Positions 23,680 through 33,421 of a stretch of DNA of 64,000 nucleotides are shown one piece after another; within the stretch, counting starts at the first letter, position 1; every line of letters starts with the position of its first letter. The DNA is from Caenorhabditis remanei (taxonomy: Eukaryota > Nematoda > Chromadorea > Rhabditida > Rhabditidae). The stretch spans positions 1,736,001 to 1,800,000 of the forward strand of contig NC_071331.1 in NCBI RefSeq assembly GCF_010183535.1. The letters run 5' to 3'. The translations under genes were made by a program, and so were the position numbers. The notes under the pieces were generated by a model, which saw only the letters and a program-made list of their open reading frames with translations, was not told the origin of the DNA and did no database searches.

Positions 23680-24364
23680 TGTTGTCAACTTTACCAGAGA
23701 ATGTTCTCAGTTGCCAACTTGAAGGTCATCTGAAGGCCCCCTAAGGTTTTGCCCACAAAACTAGGACCTTCAGAACCTTCGTTACTCTCTGTTCTACTCA
23801 CCTTGTTATTATTCTCCTTTATTTCCTGTTATCAGGCTTATTTTATATTGATTAACAATTAATTATAATTCAAATACCCTCGCAAAGTAAATATGCAAAC
23901 GCGCTCCCCTGCACTTCTCTAATCCTCTACTCTCTCACTGAGAGATTCCCACACCCACTCATTCAGTTGCGAATAGTTTCGTATATGCGAACGGGTGCAA
24001 GGAGGAGCGCGCGTATTTGTTGTGAGTGCATTGAATGGATTTTCCATCTTTTCCGAAGGTTTTTTGGGTGCATTGTCACTCTTTTTACCTTCGCCATCAA
24101 TGACAACACCCGCACGCACTCCTCGCAGTCACCTGCTCGTCATACCGTCTGCTTTATCATTTTCATCTTATTTTACCTTTTTTGGTGCTTTATCAAGGGA
24201 TTCCGCGATAGAGAGCGTAATAAATGGGTCATTGAATACATGTGTACTGTTATTTCCGGTTGCATAGCTTATCTTACACAAAAATAGCCATTATTCATAT
24301 TAGATTGCGTGATAATAACGGATTAGGCAATAGTCTCCGACCGCTCTTACTTGCCTTCTCCACA
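23680..24364 (+). repeat. 3' LTR of the BEL/Pao element
   Basis: It starts TGTTGTCAAC after a short purine tract (GGGAG) and ends CTTCTCCACA. AATAAA lies at 24219. Its second half is nearly identical to the 5' LTR, while the first half carries many substitutions, so the two are not fresh identical copies. It contains CAACACCCGC at 24104. Confidence 0.9.
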
Positions 24365-24858
24365 AGATCTTATACACAAACATTTCAAGATCAATGAAAT
24401 TTCTTGCATCTCTAGTCAATTTTCAAACACTTTCGCAGTTTCAAAGTACAACCAAATACTGATGAGAGCAGAGCAAACAATTATGTGTTTATAGAAATTT
24501 CACAGTGTCGATGTAACCAAAAATAATTTTCGATGTTAGCTTATGTTTTTTTGTAGCAAAACGTCAGACAAATACTATTTAAAAACTACAAAGAAAATGC
24601 GTCCAGCCGTAAACTGGATTCAATCTTGTACTACATATCTTAATTCAAAACAAAAACTGAACAAAAGTAAAACCATCCACCTACCGACAATTTCCTTGAA
24701 AACAAAGAATATTTCCGTTACAGCTACAGCAGATAAAAATTTAAATTTTAAAATTTTGTTTCCATTGCTTGGTTAACTGTCTTACTGGGTGGTGTAAATA
24801 AGGAAAAGTTATTACCCGCTAGCTCAAAGTTCGGTCCAGGGACGATGTGTGCGCTTCG

Positions 24859-24952
24859 TTGCGGACTTTTGATTTACCTCGGCTCTCTACCGTACTTTAC
24901 CCATGAATTTTAAAAGTACGGTTGAGAGCCGGCATAAATTGAAATTCCGCAA
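24859..24952. repeat. 94-base imperfect hairpin
   Basis: The arms TTGCGGACTTTTGATTTA / TAAATTGAAATTCCGCAA enclose a tighter stem, GGCTCTCTACCGTACTTT / AAAGTACGGTTGAGAGCC. The size would suit a miniature foldback element or a pre-miRNA-like stem. I cannot distinguish these from sequence. Confidence 0.55.
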
Positions 24953-25492
24953 CCATACTCACACCTTTTTCAGTTTTATGTTTATTTAGTGTATCTATTA
25001 ATCATATAGGGTTCCCCAGGCCGAACTTTAAACAAGCGGTCAGCCACTGGTGGATAGATATTAGCAGTTTCTAAAAGAGAGTAAAAAAACCAATTTTTTC
25101 AGTTATTTCGGTAATTCTTGTAATTTTACAAAAAACTATTCAAGATGATGTGAATATTCAGGAGAAGCTAGTTTTAAGGGCCTAACTAGTAGTTGTTGAT
25201 TTTTAAAATCGATAGAATACAAGAAGGATATCATTGTTTCCAATGCTGCAGAAACGTTAAGGTTAGTTTTTTTTTAATTGTACCAATATTTCAAAAATCA
25301 AATTGATTAAACAAATTGAGCTCCGGAAGTTCCAAATCTTTTGAACTACATGATTCCACATTTTATTTGCATACATATAGATGTCGCGTTTTGCAGTATT
25401 GGAATCTGACATATTTCATCTTCATCTAACATTGCTAACTAAATAGATCAAGAACTGGAAGTTTAAAATTTCACTTCTGCAAAAACAGCACA

Positions 25493-25500
25493 TGAAACAG
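25493..25500 (-). promoter_or_regulatory. Ruby-motif core of a putative 21U-RNA locus
   Basis: TGAAACAG on plus. Homologous to the minus-strand core at 40142; the expected 21U start is about 40 nt to the left. Confidence 0.55.
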
Positions 25501-25570
25501 AAATTTTTTCAAAAGACTTTTCACAGTCATTTAGTTTAGAGCGGTTGAGTTCTCTAATAAAAATTATTTG

Positions 25571-25578
25571 CTGTTTCA
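25571..25578 (+). promoter_or_regulatory. Ruby-motif core of a putative 21U-RNA locus
   Basis: CTGTTTCA in TTTGCTGTTTCAAAACCATG. The same block recurs at 26030 and 40203. A YRNT (CAGT, T at 25617) lies about 39 nt past the core. Confidence 0.62.
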
Positions 25579-26029
25579 AAACCATGGTTTTCACCGAATG
25601 ACTGTTGTTGCACCAGTATGACGCAACTATCGGATATTGGATGAGACCCGCGACGTATGTGCTTACATCGCTAAACATATGGATCGAAAATCACAGACTG
25701 TACAAGACAGATTAGATTGAATTAGATTCCAATTCTGGAAAATCAGAATATAAAACAGAGATTATTTTGTTCTTGAGAAAAATATTCAGGCTGTTTTATA
25801 ACAATAATTTTCACCGAACGACTGTCGCCAGCTAATCTTGCCTGAGTTTCATTAGTATCAGTGAGACCATCTCACACTCACAAAGTTCACTATTTTCAAA
25901 TAAAGCTGCAAGTGTTGCATTCTTAATGACCAGTGTTGTATTAGTCAGTATGCAGGCACGGAAAATTAGTTTTTGATCTTTGAAAATCAGAAGACGAAAC
26001 AGAAACTGTTTTAAGAAGTTATTTTTTTG

Positions 26030-26037
26030 CTGTTTCA
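26030..26037 (+). promoter_or_regulatory. Ruby-motif core of a putative 21U-RNA locus
   Basis: CTGTTTCA, paralogous to 25571 and 40203, lying just upstream of the bHLH exon remnant at 26107. YRNT tetramers end at 26071 and 26078. Confidence 0.62.
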
Positions 26038-26106
26038 AAACATTGTTTTTCATCGAAAGACTATCTATAGTTACTAGTTCTTCATCTTTAATGCTTTGTA
26101 TTTCAG

Positions 26107-26163
26107 GCGAAATCAATCGAGGAACGGAGCGTTCTAGTGTCCCAATTGAAGAAGAAGACATGA
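26107..26163 (+). pseudogene. Olig-family bHLH second-exon remnant (copy 1)
   Basis: After an intact acceptor (TGTATTTCAG) the frame reads IEERSVLVSQLKKKT and stops at TGA. The copy at 40259 has the same segment as IEELSVLVSKLKKKT with a longer Ser/Lys-rich tail. It corresponds to the end of helix 2 and the following region of Olig-type bHLH proteins (nematode hlh-17/31/32 group). The matching first exon is not recognisable upstream, so this is a fragment. Confidence 0.5.
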
Positions 26164-26559
26164 TTCGAAAGTTTAGAGCTGTGAGAACGCTGAAAAACGG
26201 TCGCTGCTTGAAATAAAACAATTTTAAGTTTCAGATAACTGTAAAAAACTCAAAACAAACGATTGGTTTGTTTAGTAGAATGTTAGCAAGTCAAATAACT
26301 TAAAAACAAATTTCAGGAAACAAAAAAAGTTGTTGAATAAAAAACCTAATAGAACAAACATCAGAAAAGCTTCAGTATTAACACAATATTTTGTGACAGG
26401 AAATTCATTTCAGTTAGCCATAATCCAATTTGGAGTATCGAAAATCCCAGAAACGGCCATTGTAGTGGAATTGGATTTCATTATATTTTTTATGTTGGCA
26501 ATGAAATGGTAAATAAGCTTTGGATCTTAGTAAAAAAAAGTATCTACATACGTCAGCTG

Positions 26560-27086
26560 CAGAGCTGTGCGGAAGTAAAATTTTTGAAAAGGGAAGAAGG
26601 AAAAAGGAAGAAGGAAGTAAATTTTTCAAAAGGGAAGAAGGAAGAAGGAAGAAGGAAGTAAATTTTTCAAAAGGGAAGAAGGAAAAAGGAAGAAAAAAGT
26701 GAAAAAAGCCCGGAAGAAGGAAGAAGGAAGGAAGAAGGAAGGAAGAAGGAAGTTGGGTTCCGAACCGGGAAATCGGAAGTTAATTTTGAAAATGACAAAT
26801 TTGAGGGAATTTTTTTCTAGTCATCTCTGAAAACGAATTTTGATGTTGTTTCATACAACATTCCGTCAAAAACCACCAAAATTCAGCCGAAAATTACAAA
26901 ATTTTAGTAAACTTTTCAAAGGAAGAAGGAACAAGGAAGAAGGAATAAAATTTTAAAAAAGGAAGAAGGAAAAAGGAAGAAGGAATAAAATTTCAAAAAA
27001 GGAAGAAGGAAAAAGGAAGAAGGGAGTGAAAAAATGCCCGGAAGAAGGAAGAAGGAAGAAGGAAGAGGGAATTCCGCACAGCTCTG
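26560..27086. mobile_element. hAT-like non-autonomous element, subfamily A copy 1
   Basis: Termini CAGAGCTGTGCGGAA and TTCCGCACAGCTCTG are perfect inverted repeats. The flanks GTCAGCTG (26552-26559 and 27087-27094) form an exact 8-bp target duplication, the hAT hallmark. The interior is two blocks of GGAAGAAGGAA-type purine minisatellite around about 150 bp of unique DNA. No transposase is present. Confidence 0.88.
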
Positions 27087-27091
27087 GTCAG

Positions 27092-27099
27092 CTGTTTCA
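27092..27099 (+). promoter_or_regulatory. Ruby-motif core at the edge of a hAT insertion
   Basis: The first three bases (CTG) belong to the right target duplication of the element ending at 27086. The core therefore survived, but its upstream flank is now transposon. The paralogue at 40798 is uninterrupted. Confidence 0.6.
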
Positions 27100-27982
27100 A
27101 ACACAACTAATTCTCTCGGTAAGTATTTATTTTTTATTGAATTTGCCTTCAGTCAGACCCGAGAATGTGTTGCATTCAGATTTCTGCATAAGATTAAAAT
27201 TTTACTGAAGTTTGGACCATTCCAGACGGTAAAAGGGTGGAGATTATTTCGTTTGAAGTGATAATGGGTATTTTATTGTTTCTGGCGAGAACTTTTAAAT
27301 GAATCAACGTTGAAAACCCACCGGAATCTTTATCCTGAATCCACAAGAATATCAGTCAAACTGAAATTTTTTCATGGCATTATAACAATCAAAATTTTGG
27401 AAAACAATTTAAATATTTCAAACAACTACAGTTTTCAGATGTCAACTGTTTTTATATAATAATAATGTTTCCGGCGACCCGCTGTCACTATAGAATTTGA
27501 TTATATACACAGAAACTTCGTAATAACGCTATTATCAATAATCAGTTATGTGATGAATGGGAAACAGCATCAATTGGAATAAAAATGTGGTTCATGAAGT
27601 TTCGAACAAAATGGTAAAATCTACTGTTTTATGGTTTAAATATGTTGGATACTTTTTTTCAAAATTTGATTCTTGAGATTTTTTTTGAACAACAAAATTC
27701 ATAGAACCCACGTTCCTAAATAACAATATATGGCTTGTGATTGTGTGATTATCTTTGGTCATTTGTTTAACTATTGAAATTCCAGTAGTAAAACAGTAAA
27801 AGAGGTAAAAATCTTGATAGGTGTTCCTTGAAAATCATTCATTTTTTCCAAGATTTTTTGCACGATTTTTTATTGTTAATGTTTCATTGAAAACATAACA
27901 TATCTATAGCCAAGTTACTAACTAGTGGTGGTTTCACTATGTACCGTTTTTGAACGTTATAACATTTTTCAGATGCCCAATT

Positions 27983-28040
27983 CACAATCGTCGTGCTGTA
28001 CTTTTCTATGCTCATGGTGGTTCTTGAAAAAACGTAGGAG
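27983..28040 (+). pseudogene. Olig-family bHLH first-exon remnant (copy 2)
   Basis: Following the same TTTTTCAG context as copy 3, a short segment reads like RAVLFYAHGGS before a stop. It matches the helix 1/loop part (LRAVILYAHGG) of the copy at 29473. It is badly decayed. Confidence 0.4.
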
Positions 28041-29053
28041 AGATCCGTATTATATTTCCAGAACTCCCAGTTTTATGAACAAGATATGATTACGAAAGTA
28101 TAGGATACTTCAATAACATCGAACATCGAACTGTGCTGTGCTGGGGTAATTGAGGAAGACAGGAATTATCAGTACGCGTATTCATTTGTTTTTAATATAT
28201 AACTGTAACAGTAAGAAAACAAAGAGGATGAGTAACTTTTTTTTCTGAAAGGACGTTAAAACAATAAGTTTTCACTGTTTCTGTTTGATAACATTTGACA
28301 CGAATGATTGTTTTCATATTCAACGCTATTGCCCATCATGATTTGAATATCACTAAACATTATTGCACCTATTAGAAGCAAATTCTGTTGTGTCTCATTG
28401 ATTAATATGTTTTATTTTTTATTCTATTTCAGGTTATCACTATGATAAACCATTCGAGTGAAGATATAGAAAAGACTATTCAAAACGTTTGCATTTCATT
28501 GACAGTCTTATTAACAATGAAAGCGTGATAACCTACAAATTGTAGGATCTTCACAAAAAATTGAGCGCATAATTACTGTCACAGGTCTCTATTAGTTGGC
28601 GTATAAAATGGTTCGCTGTAACATTCTAAACAAAAAAAGAAAGTAAATGTTGAACTTTACGCAAGTATTCTACTCAATGCAAATGTTTATTCAGAAAAAT
28701 ATCAAAGAAGAGCAAGGTACATTTATTGATGTTCAGCTCTGCTTCATTGTAGAGGATTTAGATTTTTGTATTTGTAGCTCAGAATAAATTCAAACCAGAA
28801 TTGCAACGAGCAGACCCGGCTCAAAATTTTGCAAGAATGGTTCTAACAAATAATTTGTGTAAAATTTACTGTTTCTTGCAGCCGACGTATTGTGTTATTG
28901 TTTCAAAAATAGGTCTTGATGCTATGTCTGTTATATCCGTGAAGATATACATAGAAACCTGGCATAGCACCCTAGTTCACGTGCTCTACTTATTCCTATG
29001 GAAATCAGTTTGTAAATAAACCTGTTCTAAATAACTCGCTTACGGCTTGATCG

Positions 29054-29275
29054 CATTACCCTCCGTACAGCCCTGATCTCGCCCCTTCGGATTACCATCT
29101 GTTCAGCGACATGCATCGATCCCTTTAAGGCCAGGACTTCAAAACAAAGTCAGAGATCGAGAAATGGTTGAAGAAGTATTTTGACTCGAAGCAGCCTGAG
29201 TTTTGGCGGAAAGGTATTGAATCTCTACCTACTAAATGGCGAACAGTCGTGGATAAAGGTGGTCGCTATGTGTGA
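29054..29275 (+). pseudogene. mariner transposase C-terminal fragment
   Basis: The frame reads YPPYSPDLAPSDYHLFSDM (the mariner D34D-box region), then an in-frame TAA at about 29129, then KTKSEIEKWLKKYF, KQPEFWRKGIESLPTKW and VDKGGRYV before TGA. These are hallmark C-terminal blocks of mariner transposases. The N-terminal two thirds and the terminal inverted repeats are absent, so it is a relic. Confidence 0.85.
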
Positions 29276-29472
29276 TTTTTGTAGTTTAAATATGTTGGAT
29301 ACTTTTTGTTTTTCAAAATTTGATTGTGTTCTTGATAGGTTTTCCTTGAAAATGAAAATCAAAAAATTTTAATGTTTCATTGAAAACTTAACATATCTAT
29401 AGCCAACTTACTAACTAGTGGTGGTTTCACTATGTATTTTTTTTAAACGTTATAACATTTTTCAGATGCCGA

Positions 29473-29838
29473 ATGCACGACCTTCGTGCTGTAATTTTAT
29501 ATGCTCATGGTGGTTTGATAAGGAAATTGAGCAAGATTACAACATTGCTCCTGACTAAAAATCATATCGTTATGCACACAACTTTGTCGAAACAGTCTAT
29601 CGGAAAATTAGTTGTTGATTCTGGAAAATCAAAATATGAAACAGAAAATGTTCTGATATATGTTTTTTATCCAATCTTGACCTTTTATTTCTTCTCGAAA
29701 AACATAATCGAAGAGCTGAACGTTATAGTCTCCCAGTTGAAGAAAAAGGACAGTTTCTGAAAATTCTGAACCAGTTAAGAGCCTGGAAAACGAGTCTTTC
29801 ACGAAGTCATCGTTATCATCTGAAGCTTTTGCAGACAC
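29473..29838 (+). pseudogene. Olig-family bHLH gene remnant (copy 3, two exons)
   Basis: The first-exon part (29473-29577) reads MHDLRAVILYAHGG then IRKLSKITTLLLTKNHIVM, matching helix 1-loop-helix 2 of Olig-type bHLH factors. The normal donor after the last codon is lost (CACACA instead of CAGGT). The second-exon part (29707-29760) reads IEELNVIVSQLKKKDSF then TGA, with further tail similarity (ENESFTKSSLSS) beyond it. The intron contains a minus-strand Ruby core at 29637. Loss of splice sites and early stop mark a pseudogene. Confidence 0.55.
29637..29644 (-). promoter_or_regulatory. Ruby-motif core inside a bHLH-remnant intron
   Basis: TGAAACAG on plus, in the same relative intron position as the core at 40142. 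Confidence 0.6.
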
Positions 29839-30771
29839 CTCTGTAAGATTTTGTGCTGAAACAACTATCGCGTTTAGAAAAGAAACGTTGCAGGCTCAAA
29901 AAGGATATCAAATAAACTAAGAACACTAAGTTTTTCTTGAATGCTGGTTATGTAACAGTAACTTTGATTTTGAACACGTAGAAATGACATACCAAGGTTG
30001 TCAGATATCTGACAACTAAACTTCTGGAGAGTCAAAGTTCCCGAATACTGGTTTCTTCGGTGGTTCAAACCACTTTCATTATTCCTGTCAAACCCCTTTG
30101 TTGCAAAAAATCAAAAAGCAGAAAAATAAAATATATGACTATATAAAAGTTCCATGTAGTAGAAAGTCATAATAGAAAGGTCTGATCAAGAGTAAATATA
30201 GGATTTTCGATCAATTGAGAATTTTGTTGTCAGTAGAGACCAAGTATATATTATAATCAAATTGTTTTATTCACTTTGTTCCTAATTTGAATCAGAAATG
30301 TTTTTGGAACTCGAAAGTAAAGTTACGTGGGACACAATTTAATAATTAGGAAAACTACATAGTAAGTATTTTAATAACATCAAACTAATATTCGATATTA
30401 CTTACAGGGTAATAGAGAGTCCATATGAAACATCTGTGCTACAGTAAAATTAACGCGAAATTCAAAACATTTATCCAAAAATGTAATTAATGTTGTAAAT
30501 TTGTATTTTTCCTTTTTTTGACGTATTCGATATGTTTTTGAGAAGTTTAATTGAAGTAATGAGAAAAATGGAAGAAAAGTGAGCTTCATTCGAAAGAGCT
30601 AACTCCCTATTGTTCGTCCGCGTTATAAGCACGCGATTTGGCTGAGCGGCGACTCAATTGGCAGTTTGTCAATTGGTGTGCTATCGCGCTTCACTAGACT
30701 CCCGGTTTGGCGGGAGAATAATTTAAATTCGTATGGGTAAGTACCTGTGTCACTTGTTCAATTCTTTATGT

Positions 30772-31154
30772 CAGACTTGCAACGGGCCGGGCCGGGCCGG
30801 GCCGGGCCGGGCCGGAATGAAAATTTCCAGGGCCCGGCCCGGCCCGGCCCGGCCCGTGGCCCGGCCCGGCCCGGCCCGGCCCGGCCCGGTCGGCCCGGAA
30901 GTTCAGTACTGAAAAAAATTCAAATTTTTTTTTCGAAAATTTCCCGATTTTTTTTGAAAAATATTTTTTAAAAACAATTTTTTGTAGGCTTCGAAGGTTT
31001 TTGAAAAATATACTTGAGGAAAAATATGAAAAATTTTCAGAAAATAAATTTTTGGACAAAAAATTGTAGTGAAAAAAGTTCAAAAATTCAAATCCGGGCC
31101 GACCGGGCCGGGCCGGGCCGGGCCGGCGGGCCGGCCCGGAATCTTGCAAGTCTG
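30772..31154. mobile_element. hAT-like element with GGCCGG minisatellite arms
   Basis: Termini CAGACTTGCAA and TTGCAAGTCTG are perfect inverted repeats inside an exact 8-bp duplication CTTTATGT (30764-30771, 31155-31162). Both arms are runs of GGGCC/GGCCC, extreme GC in AT-rich DNA, with about 180 bp of AT-rich sequence between. The paralogue near 40.83 kb (TTGTTCAACTATTTGTGTG) lacks it. Confidence 0.88.
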
Positions 31155-31166
31155 CTTTATGTGTAA

Positions 31167-31174
31167 CTGTTTCA
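31167..31174 (+). promoter_or_regulatory. Ruby-motif core of a putative 21U-RNA locus
   Basis: CTGTTTCA in GTGTAACTGTTTCAC, 12 bases right of a hAT-like insertion. Paralogue at 40851. Confidence 0.62.
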
Positions 31175-31456
31175 CCGGCTTAACGAATTTCTGCACAGAT
31201 TTTTTGCTTACTCTGTTTAGTTTTTGAGGAAAAAATAAAACTCTGGTTTAATATTCACAGCCGAGTACCTAAATGACTTCTGGCACCTAAAACTGGAAAT
31301 CTTGAAACATAAAATTTTTTAAACTTTCAGTTTCAGAACCTTGGCTTTTTAAAAATAAAACTTTTTCCCAGTTAAGTTACTACTAGAAATTTTGTTTGGA
31401 AAACTTAAAAAATAATTAAAATAGTATCTTTAAGTATGTGCTTCTTCCACCGTTTA

Positions 31457-31464
31457 TGAAACAG
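31457..31464 (-). promoter_or_regulatory. Ruby-motif core of a putative 21U-RNA locus
   Basis: TGAAACAG on plus; paralogue of 8950. Confidence 0.6.
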
Positions 31465-31896
31465 TTTGAAAAAATTAACACACAATTATTTTTCGGTTTC
31501 CCTTCTGTTTTTTGATATTAGCTTTATTTCGATTCAAAGTTTTTAAATCATTTTTATTTCTAATTTCGCTCTCAACTGATGTTGCAGTGTGGACGTCAAG
31601 ATACTTTTCCAAGTAACTGTCTACTTATGGAAGAACAGTCAAATTCTGGTTGTGATAACTGTTTCTAACTAAAAATTGTTAGGAACTGAAATTCATAGCT
31701 TTCGCCATTATTTTTTGTCGATGTTATTGCAATGTGCACATTTCATCCAGTGTTATGTAAACTTTCACTGAAAGAAATTTCGTTATTAGTAGATCACAAA
31801 TCAAAGATAATAGCTCAGTGATACCATGGATGACATCATCATAACACATACAAAAGACAAACAGTTTTTATCACCAGGATAGAGAATAACACACAA

Positions 31897-33109
31897 TCAT
31901 TCTTATATATAAAACGCATGTGGAGTCTGTCCATCTGTCCCAATGTCCGCAAATTTTGAGAAATGAGAAAGAAAAGCGGACGGGCCCAAAATCTAACTTG
32001 CGCTCTTTGCACAAAGCCCGCCGCCTTCACAGGTAGTTGGCCAGCGACGAAATACGGACCATATACGCGTCCGCGCCGGACTCAAAAAGAAGTAGCTAAG
32101 GACGATATGTGTGCGTCATATACGGTCCGTTTCGAGTCCGCGCGCCGAAAAAGTCGCTCCTCTTTCTCCCACCGCCAGCCCCCTCCCTACTTTTGTTTCC
32201 CGGTTGAGATCGTCATTTAACAAGGAAGATTAGTGATAAAATTACTACTTTATTTAAAGAAAGTTAAAAAGGAACATTAGAAATAATGAAAATAAGAAGA
32301 AAACATAGCAAATTAGGCATAGAAATCACAAGTTCGTCGGGCAGTCGTGTCCTTGAAAGCCAACGAAATCCAATTGGCGTAGAAGCAATTTTCAGTCGTT
32401 GATTTCCGTTTTTCCCTTTGTAGTTCTGAAAAAAATCAATTAATTGCGGAATAAAAAATATTTATTCAGTTAACTTACTTTCGAAAATGGGTTCCTCCCC
32501 CGGACAAATACAGATGTCGTGCTTGAGAAGGAGTTCCGGCCAATTTTATATAAGTTTCTCACTGAAAAATAATATTTTGAATACAGAAAGCTGAATACTA
32601 TTACAAACCTTTGAGGAAATCGAAGAATTGATTCCATTTCAGCTATCGCCGCTGTTTCCCTTTTTGGGATCATCGGACTGACTGAAAACATACTAATTTT
32701 TCGATCATTCACAGTTAAATGCGAGAATTTTTCACGAAAAAAATTAATTAAAAGAAATTCCAATATAAAAAACATGAAGAAAGGCGAAACTTTGGAAAAA
32801 TAGGGAAAGAAACGTAAAAGCGCCGTAAATGATTACAAAAATAATCATTATCCGAGAGGAGTCCGAGAGCTTCGGAAGAGCTGCTGCAACCGGCCGCCGC
32901 GGCCAGTCCATACGGACTATTTCGCCAATCCATATACGGTCGCCGCGGACTCTATACGGGTGGAAAATAGGACTGAATCCGCATGCGGTCCGCACGCCAA
33001 CTACCTGTGTTGGACCACTCGGCCACGCGGACACATTTTTGAGAAGTTGAACAAGTAAATGAGGAGAGGCCAGCCGGATGAAGCGCCGAAGGCGCAGCAG
33101 CCAGGCTGG
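31897..33109 (+). mobile_element. Helitron carrying a captured gene fragment
   Basis: It begins TCATTCTTATATATAAAA and ends GCGCCGAAGGCGC hairpin, then CCAGGCTGG. TC at the 5' end, a GC hairpin just before CTRR at the 3' end, and insertion between A and T are Helitron rules. Paralogous DNA at 9415-9430 reads ACACACAATAGAACAATAAA without interruption, an exact empty site. Inside, CACAGGTAGTTGGC (32028) and GCCAACTACCTGTG (32996) form an inverted pair enclosing most of the cargo. Confidence 0.85.
32313..32690 (-). pseudogene. captured 3' gene fragment, three exons, minus strand
   Basis: On the minus strand two introns with consensus ends (GTTTGTAA..TTTTTCAG at about 32607-32556; GTAAGTTAAC..TTTTTTTCAG at about 32482-32427) join three exon pieces in one frame. 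The frame includes NLYKIGRNSFSSTTSVFV, CFYANWISLAFKDTTARR and a TAA at 32315. A minus-strand AATAAA lies at 32254, about 60 bases past the stop. Upstream the frame is closed by TAG, so only the 3' end of a host gene seems captured. I do not recognise the family. Confidence 0.45.
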
Positions 33110-33421
33110 TAGAACAATAAAAGATTGAATGTGGGAACACGAATACTTGTTTTGGTTGATCTTTCGATTGGACGAAATGGGTCAATTAGTAAATTTATAA
33201 AGAATCTTATTTTTCTTGAAGGGTTCTCAGACCAAAAAAAAGTTTCAAAATACTGATATGTTTTATCATTATCTTTATTATAATTCACTGCTTCGACCGT
33301 AGAGTTGTAAAAAGGGTTCAACTAGAATGTATTAATTTTCTTTTTATTCAAGCCAGGGTCAGAAAATGTTAAACAGAAAGCGAGTTCTATCAGTTTCCCT
33401 GGAGTCAGCAATCTTTACTAA
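33110..33421. repeat. host DNA right of the Helitron, paralogue of 9.42-9.65 kb
   Basis: It runs from TAGAACAATAAAAGATT to GGTTCAACTAGAATGTATT, where module A is cut by the BEL LTR. This is the uninterrupted counterpart of the LTR's left flank. Confidence 0.7.

Larger units (their letters stand above)
10072..24113 (+). repeat. dispersed nucleotide motif CAACANCCGC, 18 exact copies
   Basis: Exact copies start at 10072, 11054, 11609, 12312, 12378, 12729, 13207, 13360, 13750, 14194, 16590, 17413, 18819, 21638, 22382, 22754, 23282 and 24104, all on the plus strand. Near-copies include CACCATCCGC (11537, 12898, 14346), CGACATCCGC (13848, 22051) and CAACATCTGC (14016, 19180). Copies fall in all three codon phases (read as QxP, NxR or TxA), so the constraint is on nucleotides and not on protein. 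I saw none outside the element. Confidence 0.85.
9648..24364 (+). mobile_element. BEL/Pao-family LTR retrotransposon, 14.7 kb, decayed pol, extra spliced genes
   Basis: Two LTRs flank a 13.3-kb interior with gag, aspartic protease, reverse transcriptase, RNase H and integrase remnants in the usual Pao order. Two multi-exon genes sit between the 5' LTR and gag, which makes the interior about twice the common BEL length. The left flank (..AGAATGTAT) matches paralogous DNA at 33.33 kb and the right flank (AGATCTTATACAC) matches DNA at 39.06 kb. The 5-bp flanks TGTAT and AGATC are not a duplication, so the element may be a recombinant between two insertions or have lost one flank. Confidence 0.9.
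24365..26559. repeat. gene-free piRNA-type DNA, paralogue of 39.06-40.8 kb
   Basis: From the LTR border this follows the same order as DNA from 39061 onward (GATCNTATACACAAACATTT, then TTTCGCAGTTTCAAAGTAC). It includes three exact Ruby cores, a 94-base hairpin and a bHLH exon fragment, all listed separately. No complete gene is present. Confidence 0.6.
27087..30771. repeat. piRNA-type DNA with internal tandem duplications
   Basis: 27620-28040 is duplicated at 29280-29500 (TTTAAATATGTTGGATACTT ... AACTAGTGGTGGTTTCACTA). 28180-28620 recurs at 36900-37160 and 38500-38640 and, in part, at 41640-41770 and 42540-42670. Ruby cores, bHLH remnants and a mariner fragment are listed separately. Nothing else is recognised. 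Confidence 0.6.
31155..31896. repeat. piRNA-type DNA, paralogue of 8.88-9.42 kb and 40.83-41.6 kb
   Basis: No gene is seen. Two exact Ruby cores (31167 plus, 31457 minus) and a CTGTTTCT at 31659 lie in DNA shared with module A. Confidence 0.6.

Noticed and set aside
26570..27070. Arg/Lys-rich frames from GGAAGAA repeats
   Set aside because: Low-complexity translations of a minisatellite inside a non-autonomous element; not genes.
30620..30740. tRNA-like stretch with an A-box-like TGGCTGAGCGG and a CTCCC..GGGAG stem
   Set aside because: No acceptor stem pairs and the T-loop does not match GGTTCRANNCC; it looks more like a small foldback remnant.
30781..31140. regular GGCCGG repeats considered as CRISPR-like or CpG island
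   Set aside because: Units are contiguous without spacers and lie within a hAT-like element with 8-bp duplications.
32028..33009. inverted CACAGGTAGTTGGC pair considered as a separate DNA transposon
   Set aside because: No target duplication is visible at its edges; the Helitron with its exact empty site explains the insertion, so it is kept only as an internal feature.
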